A stretch of 64,000 nt of DNA from Kuschelorhynchus macadamiae. Its lineage: Eukaryota; Arthropoda; Insecta; Coleoptera; Curculionidae. Positions 35,094 to 46,841 of the stretch are shown here, one piece after another (within the stretch, counting starts at the first letter, position 1; each line of letters opens with the position of its first letter). Both the position numbers and the translations under genes were made by a program. The notes beneath the pieces were generated by a model, which saw only the letters and a list, made by a program, of their open reading frames with translations, was not told where the DNA came from and ran no database searches. The stretch lies in contig JAUTXW010005178.1 in NCBI GenBank assembly GCA_030620095.1, positions 1 through 64,000 on the forward strand. The letters run 5' to 3'.

Positions 35094-37427
35094 CAGTGGC
35101 GGTTCGCGGATGAAAAAGTAAGTGAAGTGCAAATGAAGCAAGAAAATATCGCAATAATTTTTTTACGGCTTACTTAAATTTTGTATACTCAATCAATTCT
35201 CCTATCCTTCATAGCAGCAAATTTATTTATAACATCCTTATAAAATAGATGAGTTGCCCTAATCTCCTCCAGATATTCCTTTTAAACTGAAATATTGCCT
35301 AGAGAAGTAAGTCTTTTTTGAGATATTGCATTTCCTAATTAAGTTTTTACCCGTTTGAGGCAAGAAAAACTTCTTTCCACTGAAGAAATTGTATTGTCAA
35401 GGAAAACCCTTTATATGCTTTGGTTAAAATATTTTTATTTTCATTAATTTTTTTCACTTGCTCTTGCAGAGATATATTCCAATTACTGTCATAGGTAAAA
35501 ATAAAACTAAGCTCATTTCTAATTCGTTAACTTTTTGAAAATATTTCCCCATATAACTGTAACAAATTTTTAAACGGGCCAGTCGGAAAATTTAAACTAT
35601 ATTCGGAAAATTTAGCAGAATTTGCCAAACATAAAAATGTAAGTTTTTCAGAGTCTTGAAAGCTTAGTGTCATTTCCATTAAAATATGGTCCAATATTTC
35701 ATAAAAATGGGTTCTATACTTAGCCCTAATTTCTTCAGATAAAAGCTAGCAAGCTCACGTTTGTAATAATTTATTTCTGTAATAGAATTTGCTTTATCAA
35801 ACATGGTATTAAAAAAAAAGTTCTTTTCTTTTTTTTTGAAGAACGCAACTTGAACAATCACATTTACTAACTTCGAATTTGAAGACCAACGAGTTTCTGT
35901 AATTATTGGTATACGCCTCGTGGATGCAGATATAAGAGTTTGGCTGAGTGATGAATGAGGGAATACCACTAAGGCTTGCAAAAAAATTCGACATTTTGAA
36001 ATATTTTTAAATTTTGCTGCACCAGGACAAATACAGCCTGCGGCGCTTTTCCTTTTTTTTTGAAGGCCATTTAGATGGAGAGACATCACACTTGCGCTAT
36101 CGTAACATTGCCCTATTAATTTATGTTTATAGTCAAATTGGTCCAAAATTTGATCCAATAGAAAATATAAATTCTCCGACGTTCTATCGGAACTAACATT
36201 ATAAAATCCTAAGAATCTCTCGACTACTGAACCTTCTGAATTAACCTATCTTAAAATTATGGAGTACTGGGAGGTTTGCGTAATATCAGTGGTGTCATTC
36301 ACTTGCACAGAAAAAAAACTGTGTGTTTATTATTTCATTTTTAACATGATCATTTAAAAAATCAGAAATGCATCAATTAAATTCAATTAATAATTAATTA
36401 TTTCGTTTTGAATAGTTTTCGAGTCATCAGTAAAAATATTTTCAATTTTTTTGTGTTAATTTTTTAGGTCTTGGGAACTTCTCGATATTAATAAACCTAA
36501 AAGCTTTTTAAAATTTCCCCTATTTATTGACGCGCTGCTCTCATCATGGCCGCGAAAGACTAACTCTTGTTTTGCAAGGTACAAAACTGCGTCAATTACC
36601 AAGCACATAAATAGTCTATTTAATCGGACGTTTTTGTTAAAATGTATTTTATATAGTTTAGCATCCTCTTTTAAAGTGTCAGCTATAGTGCTTTGATTTT
36701 TTACAAATGTTTTTAGCATTAATTCGCGTTTTAAATGCTCCGCCGAATCTTCATGTTTATGTAAAGACCTTCATATATTTAACATACCTGCAAATCCTTC
36801 CTTATTCCACACTGAATATGAACTGAAACCAGGATGACGATTAAAAATCTGATTTTGTTCCTTCCATCGATTAAATGTAGTTTCCAACAAAATGCGAACC
36901 ATATCCGTGATCGAATTCATCAATAATGTAAATTAATAAACCCGACACCAAATAAAGTTGTAGCAACACCATAAATAAATATAACACAAAACAGTCAAGT
37001 AAGCTGCAAAGGAACTAACCGGTTGCTCCGAAATCCGCGAAAATAAAAGTAAACAACCACCCCAAAATGAACGACACGTGGGTATAGTATACTGCGTTAG
37101 CAATTCACCGAGAGTGTCGTATGGCGGTGGTTAACATTAATCTTCCATGCGGTCGACGTCATCGCGAACTCGTTGTCATGGCAACGTAGTAGGAAAATCG
37201 TAAACTAAACATATGAGGTGTCCAGCAAAGTCGAAGCGGTTTGCGCCACTGTTATAGTTGTTATAATAAAGTTCGATTGAAAAAGACCACACTCACCAAT
37301 TAGGTGAATAAATTAATGTAAAAACTTAAATTTTAAGGGATATATAATAAATATAGTTAGACGTTTGCTTGTTTATTTTTCCTGGTGAAGTAGCACTTCA
37401 CCTACTTTACCTGAATAGCCGCCACTG
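35094..37427 (-). mobile_element. hAT DNA transposon with intact 8-bp target duplication
   Basis: The ends are inverted: CAGTGGCGG at 35094 and CCGCCACTG ending at 37427, with similarity extending about 35 bp inwards to GTGAAGTGC. They are flanked by the identical 8-mer GATAACAC at 35086-35093 and 37428-37435, the target-duplication length of hAT elements. The element is 2334 bp long and carries a broken hAT transposase on the minus strand. Confidence 0.95.
35150..36910 (-). pseudogene. hAT transposase, decayed
   Basis: Minus-strand pieces in order: a segment near 36720-36910 with ETTFNRWKEQNQIFNRHPGF and one in-frame stop; 36456-36719 with RLFMCLVIDAVLYLAKQEL and FRGHDESS, typical of the TTF-zinc-finger/DUF4371 hAT group; 35679-36158 with KLIGQCYDSASVMS (RNase-H-fold aspartate), LNGLQKK and ETRWSSNSKL; and a C-terminal dimerisation-like region (about 35300-35400) with RVKT and AISQKRLTSL words. 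Frames are interrupted several times, so it cannot make an active enzyme. It fills the element between the termini. Confidence 0.9.
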
Positions 37428-37435
37428 GATAACAC

Positions 37436-37821
37436 AGTTCTCTGTATACTCGCGGTCTGAAATTTGATAAATTGAATGAGACTAGATTTGTTCACTTTGC
37501 CTGTGCGTCAAATACTGAGTATTCAGTATTTGAAGCACCTAAGTATCTTTTTACTAAACTCACGCTTCGTTCTGAAATCCATTAAAGAGAACTGCGAAAA
37601 GTGCTTGATACTCTAAATACTTAATCTTATAAAGCCATCGCTTTTCAATCCAGTTTTTCATTTCTGGCTCCATTTGTCACTAATCCATTGAAAAATATAC
37701 CTAATGTAACAAAGGCCACTTTAAAAGCAATATTAAGGCAAGCAATTCTGTTACGTTACTTGTAATAATGAGTCGTGGTTTTGATTTTAATTTATTTTAA
37801 TGATTGTTTTTTACATATATA
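37436..37821. other. Short gene-free stretch between the hAT and mariner-like elements
   Basis: Nothing recognisable. Confidence 0.5.
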
Positions 37822-39922
37822 CTGGGAGACCACGAGATTAATTTCTGGATGCCGTTTTTTATTTCGTTATCAATATTAACGAAACTTGGTAGGGTTGTTA
37901 CTCTAACAAAATGACATTTTTGTGCATCTATGACAAACTTTTCCTACTTCCGGTTTTACCGCAAATGACCCGAAATTCTGATTTTTTAATGTAACACCTT
38001 GTATATTTTCTTTTTTTTTTAATTCTACAGATTGTTATTAAGTCCGAATGCACCATTTTTAAATTGATTTTGTCCAAATTTTATTTTTAAATTAAATTTT
38101 TCTTTTTGATCTAGAGTGCCATGATCATCGTAAAATCATTCTATATATTTTACTTACCTTCAAAAAAATACAAACTGAATTTTATTTAGCTGAATAAACT
38201 GAAATGGAAACATATCATTTGCATAACATTACTATATGCCATATTTCACTACGACACTTTTCTCCATTTTCGTCTAAAAAATTTTTCTTTTTTTATCTAG
38301 TAATTAAAATAATTTATCTAAAAACAGAGTAATACGAACATTAACAGTAATAATAACCTAAAACCCAAACAATGACATATCTATGTTAAGCCATCAATTA
38401 CATTTTCAAAGTGCTGATCTTGTACATCTCGACATTTTTGAACCCGAAAGACGTCTATTTGTATCACACTGGTAAGCATTTAACGAGTAATACTGGCAAA
38501 TGTCGCTCGTATACGATTTTCCAAGATCTGAAGTGTTTTTGGCGGGGCTAAATAAACAATACCTTTAATATGTTCTTATAAACAAATCGATTGGTGTAAG
38601 ATCTTGCGAAGGGGGAGCTAATCGGATAGGTCCATGGGTAGAAATAACATGCTGTCCAAACCGTTCTTCGACCCAGTTTCTTACAACAATAACTTTATGC
38701 AGGGGCGCCTCATCTTGTTGAAAATTAAGTTGGTCGTTGTTTATTTTTAATGGTAATTTTTAATAAAAATTCTTAATATCGATCTTCGTTTATGTGTTCT
38801 TGAAAAAAAAAAACTGGTCCTACAATCTTAGTATATACCAGCTATTCCAGCGCATATCTTAACTTCAAATATCTTCTGACAATTACCTTCCATCATTCGG
38901 TTTCATTTTTTTGTAGACTATCGGGTACATTGCCTGTTAAACATTCCATTGTTAATGAATCTCGACTCATTCAAATATAAAATACAAAAACGAGTTGCAA
39001 TATTCAAGTCTTCTACTGATATCTCCCTCATATAAATGTGGTACTTAAATTACTTGAACCCATGTTTCCCTCAACATTTTTCTTACGGCTTCTTTGCCAA
39101 TGCCTAGTTCCAAGCCGATTTCTCTGGTGAATGCTGCAGGATTTAGAATAACAAAAGCAACTACATTTATTTCAGCATCCTTATTAATAATAAGAACTTC
39201 TGGTGGATTATTGGGTTCTTGACGCATTTTTCTTAAAAGATAAATTATGTATTGTCTTGTTGGATGATGAAGGCGGTTGAGATATTCCTTCAGGTAAATT
39301 CGTTTAGCTTCTGCTGGATTTTTCCACATTGTCCGCACTTCATGAGAATATTAACCTGCTCAATTTTAGTAAACATGGTATTTTTCTAATGTTCCTACTA
39401 AACTCAACTTAAAATTACTTTAAAATTTTAGGATAGGGTAATAAACATAACCATTCTTTTTATCAAACTTTTTTATCTGTCAAAAATACAATTGTTTCCA
39501 GGGCAACTTATCCTATCTAGCTGCTGAGAGAGCAATTGATACGTATAAAAATCTTTTACCTTTCTAATAAAACCAAAATACTTCTAATGAAGTTTAGAGA
39601 TCTCTATCAAAAAAGTTTGCAAATATATGTATAGTGATTTTAGGATGATCTCTAGTTCAAAAACTAAATTTAATTTAAAAATATAATTTGGACAAAATTC
39701 GATTTAAAAATGGTACTTTCGGACATAAAACGATCTGTAGAATTCGAAAAACTAAAATATACAGGGTGGCTCAATTAAAATCAGTCATTGGGAAAACTTG
39801 TTAAAGATGCATAAAAATGACGTTTTGTTAGAGTAACAACACCAACAACCCTACCAGGTTTCGTTAATATCCATAACGAAATAGAAAAACGGCAGCCGGA
39901 AAATAATCTTGTGGTTACCCGG
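37822..39922 (-). mobile_element. Mariner-like element with inverted termini of about 280-320 bp
   Basis: 37822-38140 and 39645-39922 are reverse complements over most of their length, with gaps. Shared blocks include CGTTAATATTGATAACG-like, TGGTAGGGTTGTTAC, CTCTAACAAAA, GAATTCTACAGAT and ATTTTGTCCAAATT. The ends read CTGGGAGACCAC and GTGGTTACCCGG, each next to TA, the expected mariner target duplication. A decayed transposase lies between them on the minus strand. Confidence 0.85.
38390..39340 (-). pseudogene. Mariner/Tc1-superfamily transposase, decayed
   Basis: The N-terminal part (39045-39338) begins MRTMWKNPAEAKRIY and contains a helix-turn-helix region (STREI-like FTREIGLELGIGKEAVRKM). 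The middle is broken by stops. The first catalytic block reads LNESRLINNG, where the family usually has DES, so the aspartate is lost. The second block is intact: FQQDEAPLHK near 38700. The third is SQDLTPIDLF near 38600, with both aspartates. The C-terminal region runs to about 38390 (RVQKCRDVQDQHFENVIDGL). Order and spacing fit a full-length gene between the long inverted termini. It is inactive. Confidence 0.9.
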
Positions 39923-39929
39923 TATATTG

Positions 39930-41460
39930 TTTATAGTTAGTTACTTTAAAAGCAGGTCTGGGTTATTGATACCACTGGAGACACCTTACCTTGTCCTTTT
40001 GTGTATTTTTGTGTTTTTCTTCCTATTGTATATTTCTTATGTTGAAATTTACACAATAAATATTATTTGAATTTGAATTTGAATGGAATAAAAATATGCA
40101 GTATTAGTTTATTGAGTGAGTTTTTGTAGCGAATTTAATTATCCATAAGTTTGTTGATGTCGAATCTTTCAAACATTTATATGACTAGTATATTATTGTG
40201 ATCACTTTCAACTCAAATATTTGTTTATGAGAGAAATATAAAAGTCTTAGAACGACTAGAAGCCCATATGTAAGACATGACTTTCCGATAATTAAATATG
40301 GAAATTATACATTTCATCAATTAGAAAGGAGATATAAAAGGGACGAGGCGACAGGCCTAGAAAAGAATACGTTTTAACTGCTATCGCTAACAGCTGACGC
40401 GGCTAGCCTGCAATTTAACCGCACAGCTGACATTTTTCTATTTAGATGTTCCTCACAAATTACCACACTTCGTTTTAAATGTGACGCATAAGAGATTTGT
40501 AGTTTTTTGTTTTGTAAAAAAAAGCTTTTAAAATTGAATTATTTGTATGCATGCTGACAGATTAAAAATAGTATATTATGTAACAAGCTGGTCTTTACCA
40601 AATGTATGAAATCGCGCGTATAATATTGAATTTACAAAATGTTCCGCATTCGAAGGGAGTAATGTGTTTAACAGTCATGTATGTATGTTCGTATGTATCT
40701 AACAATTGTTTGCTACCATCTATAGGGACATATAGGGAGGGATGGGGGCTAGTGTCCCCCCACTATTTTATCCTGTTGGCAAAATCTTACCTTATGTGGG
40801 AATTATTTCATTTGTCAATAAATTCTTATACAAATTAAATTAAAATAAAATATGAGTGTGATAGTAGCAAGCGTTAATTTTTATAGTTGTCAGTTGGGTT
40901 TTTCTCGCTTACTCCCCCCCCCTCAATATTTTCTCTTCGGTGCGTCCCTGCATCTATAGGCTAAACACTTGAACCGATTTTCATGAATGAAGCATGCAAA
41001 GATTCGCTTGTATATCCCACGAGTATTCTGCGGTATGTTTGCCTAAACACTAAATAAAATGCGGAAGTAGTGCTCATTTGGTTTAACTAAAAAAATTATT
41101 TTGATAACTCATTAAATTTAAGACTTTATTAGGGCGATCCTAATAGTATATTTTATATCTAGTGGTCTAGAAAGCGGGAGTCTTCTAACGAGGGGGTAAT
41201 TAAGACGAGGTTCTAGACGAGTGTGGAAATCCTTCGAGTTTAATAAAGATCACTCTCGCATGAGTAAGGTACATTTTTTTTCTGCGACCACAACGAATCT
41301 TCAGTAGAATATTTATTTTTATTTACAGTTAAAATCATAAAAATCCGGGCATCTATTTGACACTTAATGTCATTTTTAGTGCGAATCATGCTTGTAAACC
41401 TGATTTGCACTAATTTGCCTTACCGTTTTAAAACGTATAAAAGGTAGCACTCGTTAAAAA
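39930..41460. other. Gene-free stretch with a possible LINE 3' tail
   Basis: 40000-40086 ends in AATAAATATTATTTGAATTTGAATTTGAATGG, a polyadenylation-like signal followed by a GAATTT tandem run, as in some LINE 3' ends. No reverse transcriptase precedes it, so the fragment would be strongly truncated. Elsewhere C-rich runs (40756-40764, 40914-40922) and AT-rich DNA without genes are seen. Confidence 0.4.
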
Positions 41461-42290
41461 AATCTGTAAATTCGCCTTTACCCACAATTTCCCTCGTATA
41501 GAATTTTACTAAGAACATATAACACAGTCTATATATGCATATAATTATTTAGTAATAACTTTGTACAAATACTGCAAACTGAAATTTATTTCAATTTTTT
41601 TTAAATTTTAATTTTTATTGTTATTTATTATTGTTATTATTATTACTATTTATTTTTCATAACTTTATTTATTTAGTTTATGAGAAAGAAATTATGTCCT
41701 TAATATTTCCCTTCAGAAAAAAGAAGTTTTTATTCCTGAAAATGCAATATTTAAACATTTTATTAGGCCGCCATTTTGTTTTGCTGTATTGCATTCACAC
41801 TAAAATTTGATCAGTCTATCCCTGGTTCACACTTCATTGTGCAAAATTCAAATCAATTGGATAAGTTGTTTTTTGGTATCGAATTTTTAAATATGTCATT
41901 AAGCCGCCATTGTGTTCCCCATAGTGGATTTACATAAAAAATTACCAGTTTATCTCTATATCACACTTTATTTTTGTGCAAATTTCAAAGTCCATCAGAT
42001 AAGTAGTTTCTTAATAATATTTTTTTGACGCCGCCATTTTTTTCCGCCATATTAGATTTTTACCGAAACGTAACCATTTCATCCCCATATGACCCCTAAA
42101 TTTTGACCGAAATTTAAAGTTAATCGGATAAGTAGTTTTTGAACTATGCCGCATACAGACAGACTAACCAAAATTAGAGAACATGTTTTTCGGGATCCAG
42201 GGACACTAAAACGCAAAGATCTGCAAAAATCTCGGAGGGTGATTTTTCATAATAACAATAGTTGTTTTTAACGAGGGAACTAAAAAAAAA
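41461..42290 (+). mobile_element. GCC-box repeat family, copy B
   Basis: The head starts AATCTGTAAATTCG and CTTTACCCACAATTTCCC. Subunits carry GCCGCCATTTTGTT-like boxes near 41766, 41902 and 42032. The tail has ATGCCGCATACAGACAGAC, a GGTGATTTTTCATAATAAC block, and ends AACGAGGGAACTAAAA. This 830-bp copy has one set of subunits and both ends, so it probably shows the simplest complete non-coding form. Confidence 0.85.
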
Positions 42291-42565
42291 CAATTACATT
42301 ACCGATCGTAATTTATTTTAGAGGAGTTTGGGACTGTTGTTTAATTTTCATTGATATAAGAATTTATGACATAAAGTACAGCGCAAAATTAAACAACTAT
42401 TATATTATGAAACCATGAGAGCAGTCAGGAAAGTGCAGCGCTGCAGTGCTTTTACGCTTGAGTTCGCTGAATAGACAGTAATTAATATAAGGAACATGTT
42501 AAATTTTGACAGTGCTTTGCGCTACAGTTCTCTGAATGCACCCTATATAACAACAGAACTAAATT

Positions 42566-42575
42566 AATATTTAGT
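42566..42575 (+). repeat. 10-bp target-site duplication of the Jockey-like LINE, left copy
   Basis: AATATTTAGT occurs here immediately before the element and again at 47513-47522 immediately after its A-tail. Confidence 0.85.
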
Positions 42576-42709
42576 CAGTTCGCTTTTTGCATTGAAACAG
42601 TACGGATCGATTCGGTTCACCCGGCTCCGTACAGTTAAAGTGTTAAAGTGGATAATCTTCCTTTATTGGAAATATCTTGTGAGGACTAGTGCAGTGAGTG
42701 CAACATAGG

Positions 42710-44024
42710 ATGAAGCCAACCAAATCATCAAAAGTGAGCAAAGTTTCCTCGGAAGCAAAATCCGAGAAAATCCTAAGACTCAAGGAGGAAAACTTCCGCC
42801 TGAGTGAAAACTTAAAAAACCCTACGAGAGGAAAATCGAAGCCTTACAGACAGGCTCGATAGATTAGAAAACCTTCTGGTTACACAACAAGAAGGGAAGA
42901 CGACTCGGCACCCCCCGCAGAGCGAACAATCAAATACATCTGCCGAAACCAAAATTAAAAGAAAAAGGGTTAAATCCCCCCCCCAGTGGTGAGAACAGTG
43001 AAATCCCCAAAAATGAAAACCCCACATACAAAAGCAGTGAAAACAGTGTACCTATGGAAACAACCGAAGCAGCCAAAAGTGTAGTGTCCCAAGAAACTAC
43101 CCCGAAAATTCCCCCCGTAGTTATTGAGGACGACGGGACCTGGACAGAAGTCCGTCGCAACATCAAAGGAGCAAACATAGGCTTCAATAAAGCAAAGGCC
43201 TCCGGCTCGAGGCTCCAAATTTTTCCAAAAACAGCCAACGACCATAGGGCCCTGACCCTACACCTTAAAGAGGCCAATCGCCCATACCACACCTATCAGC
43301 TCCCGGAGGAAAAAAGGACACACGCGGTAATCCGCGGCTTACACACGAACACCCCGGTAGAAGACATAGTTCAAGAACTAAACGAACTCGGCATTACTGA
43401 TGCTAGCGTAGTCAGAATGACCTCAAGGATTACAAAGAAACCCATGCCATTATTCCTGGTTAAAACCACAAACAACCAAATAATGAAAATAAGCACCCTC
43501 TTTGACCGGGTGGTCAAAGTGGAAAATAAGAGAAAAGACGGCACTGTAAAACAGTGTTTCAAGTGCCAGCGTTTCGGACATACTCAATCGCTATGTACCT
43601 ACCAGTGCGTTAAATGTGCGTTAAATGTGCAGGACTACACAGATCGGACGCATGCCGACTCCCGGAAAAGGAGGAAGATGGCTCCAAAAATGCAGTTTGT
43701 GCCAACTGCAATCAAAAAGGACATTCGGCCAGTTACAAGGGCTGCCCGAAATATCCCGCCCCTAAAAAGGCACCTATAGCCCCATGGGCCAATTTCAAAA
43801 ACACAGTGAAGCCTGCAGCCACGAAACCTGCAACTAAAGCCACCTATACGGAAGTGGCCAAAACTACCACTACTCCCCCAAAGGAAAAGAAGGAGAGCTC
43901 CCCTCCTCTTGATCTCCAGGCTGCAATCCTGCAAGCCGTCACCGGAATGATGCCCTCTATTGTGGAAACCATAATTCCCACAATAACAAAGGCTGTGGAG
44001 GAACAGCTCCGTAGACTAAAATAA
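42710..44024 (+). pseudogene. Jockey-like LINE ORF1 (gag-like RNA-binding protein), three small lesions
   Basis: The ATG at 42710 opens MKPTKSSKVSKVSSEAKSEK. The frame then breaks at an A-run (about 42819-42824, one base short for the continuing coiled-coil frame LREENRSLTDRLDRLENLL). A second break is at the C-run 42976-42984, which has one base too many. A long open block follows (43054-43630). The third lesion is an exact 11-bp tandem duplication, 43609-43619 and 43620-43630, inside the zinc-knuckle region. Knuckles are CFKCQRFGHTQSLC, CVKCAGLHRSDAC and CANCNQKGHSASYKGC, the usual three of Jockey ORF1. The protein would bind element RNA. The stop at 44022-44024 lies three bases before ORF2. 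Confidence 0.9.
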
Positions 44025-44027
44025 ACA

Positions 44028-46520
44028 ATGCCAGAACAACAAAATGAAACCCTAAAACTCATTTCCTGGAACACCTGCGGTCTAAGGGCCAGGAAAACTG
44101 ACGTCCTAGAACTCCTGGAAGAACATCGCCCCGATGTTCTAGCATTACAGGAGACTAAACTAACAGCTGAAATAAGAATGACCTTCCCAGGATATCACAT
44201 CTACAGATACGAACCTCCTGGTCACCGAGCCAAGAGAGGAGTCGCGATCCTGGTCAGAAAAGGCGTTCCACACTCCTTCCTGGGGGTTGAAGACGTGGAA
44301 CTAGACGCCATCTCCATAGAGGTCTACACGCGTAGAGTACCGATCAAAATTACCTCTGCGTATCGCGCCCCAACACAAGAGCTGTTAAATGAGGACATCG
44401 AGCATCTAGCCAGAGGACGAAGAGCCAAAATTATCATTGGAGACTTCAACTGCAGATCCGAAGAATGGCATTGCACCCATACCAATTCAAATGGTCGCAA
44501 ACTATCCAGACTATGCGAGGACCATAGACTCGTCATAATAGGACCAGAACAACCAACACACCTCCCCCGCGGAAACGGGAGGCCAACCGTGTTGGATATA
44601 GCACTCCTGAAAAACATCAGGGAAGAGCTGGACATAAACACTCTGAATGAGGGTACATCCGACCACAACCCGGTACTCCTGCAAGTAGGAGTAAACCTCA
44701 ACAGAGTAATCCGCCACACCAAGAAGACGACCGACTGGAAGGCCTATCAAAGACAACTGAAAGCTGCAATCGAAATCCCTGAGATCCGCGCTCCTCAGGG
44801 ACTAGATGAGGCCGTAAGACGTCTAGAGACAGCCATCCTGAATGCCTTCCATGAAAACACAGTAGTGGAAAACATAAGCAGGCATCGACAAACCGAGGAG
44901 CTTCCTGAAAATCTCAGAGAGGAGATCAGGACCAACAGACGCTTCCGCAGGATCTACGCCAGATCCCACGAGGAAGAGGACAGGACTGTTCTAAACCGAC
45001 ACTCTCAAAATTTGAGAAACCGGTTACAAGAACACAGAAACAACAAGTGGCAGGAAAAGCTGAGATCCCTAGACACGCATCACCAAACAGCCTGGCAGAT
45101 GCAACGTGCTCTTCGAATGGACAAACGTCCTATCCCTCCACTCCAAGGTGTAAATGGCCCAATCTACACCGACGAGGACAAAGCTGAAGCCTTAGCGGAT
45201 GCCATAGTCCAACAAGGCCAGCTAAACCAACACCCAGAGGAAGACGAAGAGCTCACCGAAGAGGTCCACGACTCAGTTAGAGACCTGGATGCTTGGATTT
45301 TACCTCAACAAAATCCACATCCTGTCTCACCCGGGGAAGTTCGAGACATTATCAGGAAACTGAAGGTCAAGAAAGCCCCTGGAGCCGACGGCATCACCAA
45401 CAAGATGCTGAAAAACTTCCCCAGGAAAGGATACAGTGCGATGGCCAACATCATAAACTCCATCATAAGAACATGCCACTTCCCCAGCACATGGAAAAAG
45501 GCAGAAGTCATCGTCATTGAAAAACCAGGAAAAGACAGGACAGTACCACACAACTACAGGCCCATCAGCCTACTCCCTGCTTTAAGCAAAGTAGCTGAAA
45601 GAGCTATAGCCAGAAGACTAAAAGATGAGTCCCAAGAACTAGATGCCATCCCAGATGAACAATTCGGCTTCAGGGCAGGGCACTCATCTGAGCAGCAGGT
45701 ACTCAGAACCACAGAGTATATCACCAAAGGATTCAACAATAGAGAGGCCACAGGAGCAGTTTTCCTGGACATCAAAAGAGCTTTCGACAGAATGTGGCAC
45801 CAAGGCCTGATCCACAAAATGTCGGTGGCTGGATACGAGAGAAGAAACATAAAGCTTATCAGGAGCTACCTAAATAACAGATCATTCACAGTCAAGGTGA
45901 ATGACTCTCATTCAGCTCCAAGAGGACTAGTAGCTGGAGTACCACAAGGGTCTGTGCTGGGACCCGTCTTATACTCCATCTTCTCTCACGATGTCCCAAT
46001 CGGAGATGAGGGCTTAATGGCACTTTACGCTGATGACACGGCCATCCTTCACCAAAGCAGAAGCACCCGGATAATGGGCAGACGACTGCAAGAGGACATT
46101 GATAACCTTCATGACTGGTGTGTCAAATGGAAGGTTAAGATCAACCCCCAGAAGTCCCAAGCAATCCTATTCCAACGTAGGAGACTGGCTCCAAGAGCTA
46201 GAATCCGAGTTGGAGATGTCGAGATCCCTTGGTTACACGAGGCCAAGTACCTAGGGATGACCATGGATAGAAGCTTGACATGGAATAACCATATCAACGC
46301 AGCGAGGACAAAAACCAGACTAGCGATGGGTAAACTTTATCCACTGCTCTGTCGGAAAAGTGAAATGGGACTGAGAACCAAGCTACTACTGATCCAAACA
46401 GTAGCCAGGAGCCAACTCACATATGGCTCCACATCCTTCGGATATGCTTCTAAATCCCACCTTATGAAGCTAAAGAGGACAGAAAACAAACTCATTAGGA
46501 TGGCAGCTGACGCCCCATAG
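44028..46520 (+). CDS. Jockey-like LINE ORF2: apurinic-type endonuclease and reverse transcriptase
   Basis: The 830-codon frame starts three bases after ORF1. Residues 1-225 are an exonuclease/endonuclease/phosphatase domain: LISWNTCGLRA, LALQETKL, IIIGDFNCRS, GTSDHNPVLL with the terminal Asp-His pair. The reverse transcriptase follows from about residue 430: KAPGADGI, NYRPISLLPALSK, DEQFGFRAGHS, FLDIKRAFDRMWH, GVPQGSVLGPVLYS and YADD (46026-46037). The frame ends at TAG (46518-46520), where tryptophan is expected (ADAP then TAG then FIRNEDLQ). Similarity continues downstream with an extra C at 46594-46597 and a TGA (46639-46641), to a TAA at 46723-46725. The missing tail is about 70 residues. 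The catalytic domains are complete in sequence; activity is unknown. Confidence 0.95.
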   Translation: MPEQQNETLKLISWNTCGLRARKTDVLELLEEHRPDVLALQETKLTAEIRMTFPGYHIYRYEPPGHRAKRGVAILVRKGVPHSFLGVEDVELDAISIEVYTRRVPIKITSAYRAPTQELLNEDIEHLARGRRAKIIIGDFNCRSEEWHCTHTNSNGRKLSRLCEDHRLVIIGPEQPTHLPRGNGRPTVLDIALLKNIREELDINTLNEGTSDHNPVLLQVGVNLNRVIRHTKKTTDWKAYQRQLKAAIEIPEIRAPQGLDEAVRRLETAILNAFHENTVVENISRHRQTEELPENLREEIRTNRRFRRIYARSHEEEDRTVLNRHSQNLRNRLQEHRNNKWQEKLRSLDTHHQTAWQMQRALRMDKRPIPPLQGVNGPIYTDEDKAEALADAIVQQGQLNQHPEEDEELTEEVHDSVRDLDAWILPQQNPHPVSPGEVRDIIRKLKVKKAPGADGITNKMLKNFPRKGYSAMANIINSIIRTCHFPSTWKKAEVIVIEKPGKDRTVPHNYRPISLLPALSKVAERAIARRLKDESQELDAIPDEQFGFRAGHSSEQQVLRTTEYITKGFNNREATGAVFLDIKRAFDRMWHQGLIHKMSVAGYERRNIKLIRSYLNNRSFTVKVNDSHSAPRGLVAGVPQGSVLGPVLYSIFSHDVPIGDEGLMALYADDTAILHQSRSTRIMGRRLQEDIDNLHDWCVKWKVKINPQKSQAILFQRRRLAPRARIRVGDVEIPWLHEAKYLGMTMDRSLTWNNHINAARTKTRLAMGKLYPLLCRKSEMGLRTKLLLIQTVARSQLTYGSTSFGYASKSHLMKLKRTENKLIRMAADAP

Positions 46521-46725
46521 TTTATCAGGAATGAGGATCTGCAGCGTGATCTTCAATGGACACCTATCGAAGACTTCATGCGGCAAAAGGCTACCCCAAG
46601 CCTTCAGGGCAGCAGAAAATCACCCCAAGGAAAGCCTATGAGACCTGGTAGACTACAATCCGCTAGCTCCGAGACACAACAACTGGACAAGGTACAGGAG
46701 ACACAGACACGGGCTCCTGCACTAA
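46521..46725 (+). pseudogene. Detached C-terminal end of Jockey-like ORF2
   Basis: After the premature TAG the same frame reads FIRNEDLQRDLQWTPIEDFM, then shifts by one base at a C-run and continues with AFRAAENHPKESL, a TGA, and DLVDYNPLAPRHNNWTRY to the natural-looking stop. Confidence 0.85.
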
Positions 46726-46841
46726 TATACTCTAGGATGGAAGTGGGCAAATCGAAATTTCTGAGTCTCCGTGCTCCTCAGGAACTAGATCTTGCTCTAC
46801 GAAACCCCAAGAGTATCAACAAGAGGCCATCAAATTCCAAG

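Noticed and set aside
42812..43292. Minus-strand frames of 70-120 codons over the Jockey ORF1
   Set aside because: They are antisense to ORF1 coding sequence and have no motifs of their own.
44324..45850. Minus-strand frames of up to 132 codons over Jockey ORF2
   Set aside because: They are shadows of the GC-richer ORF2.
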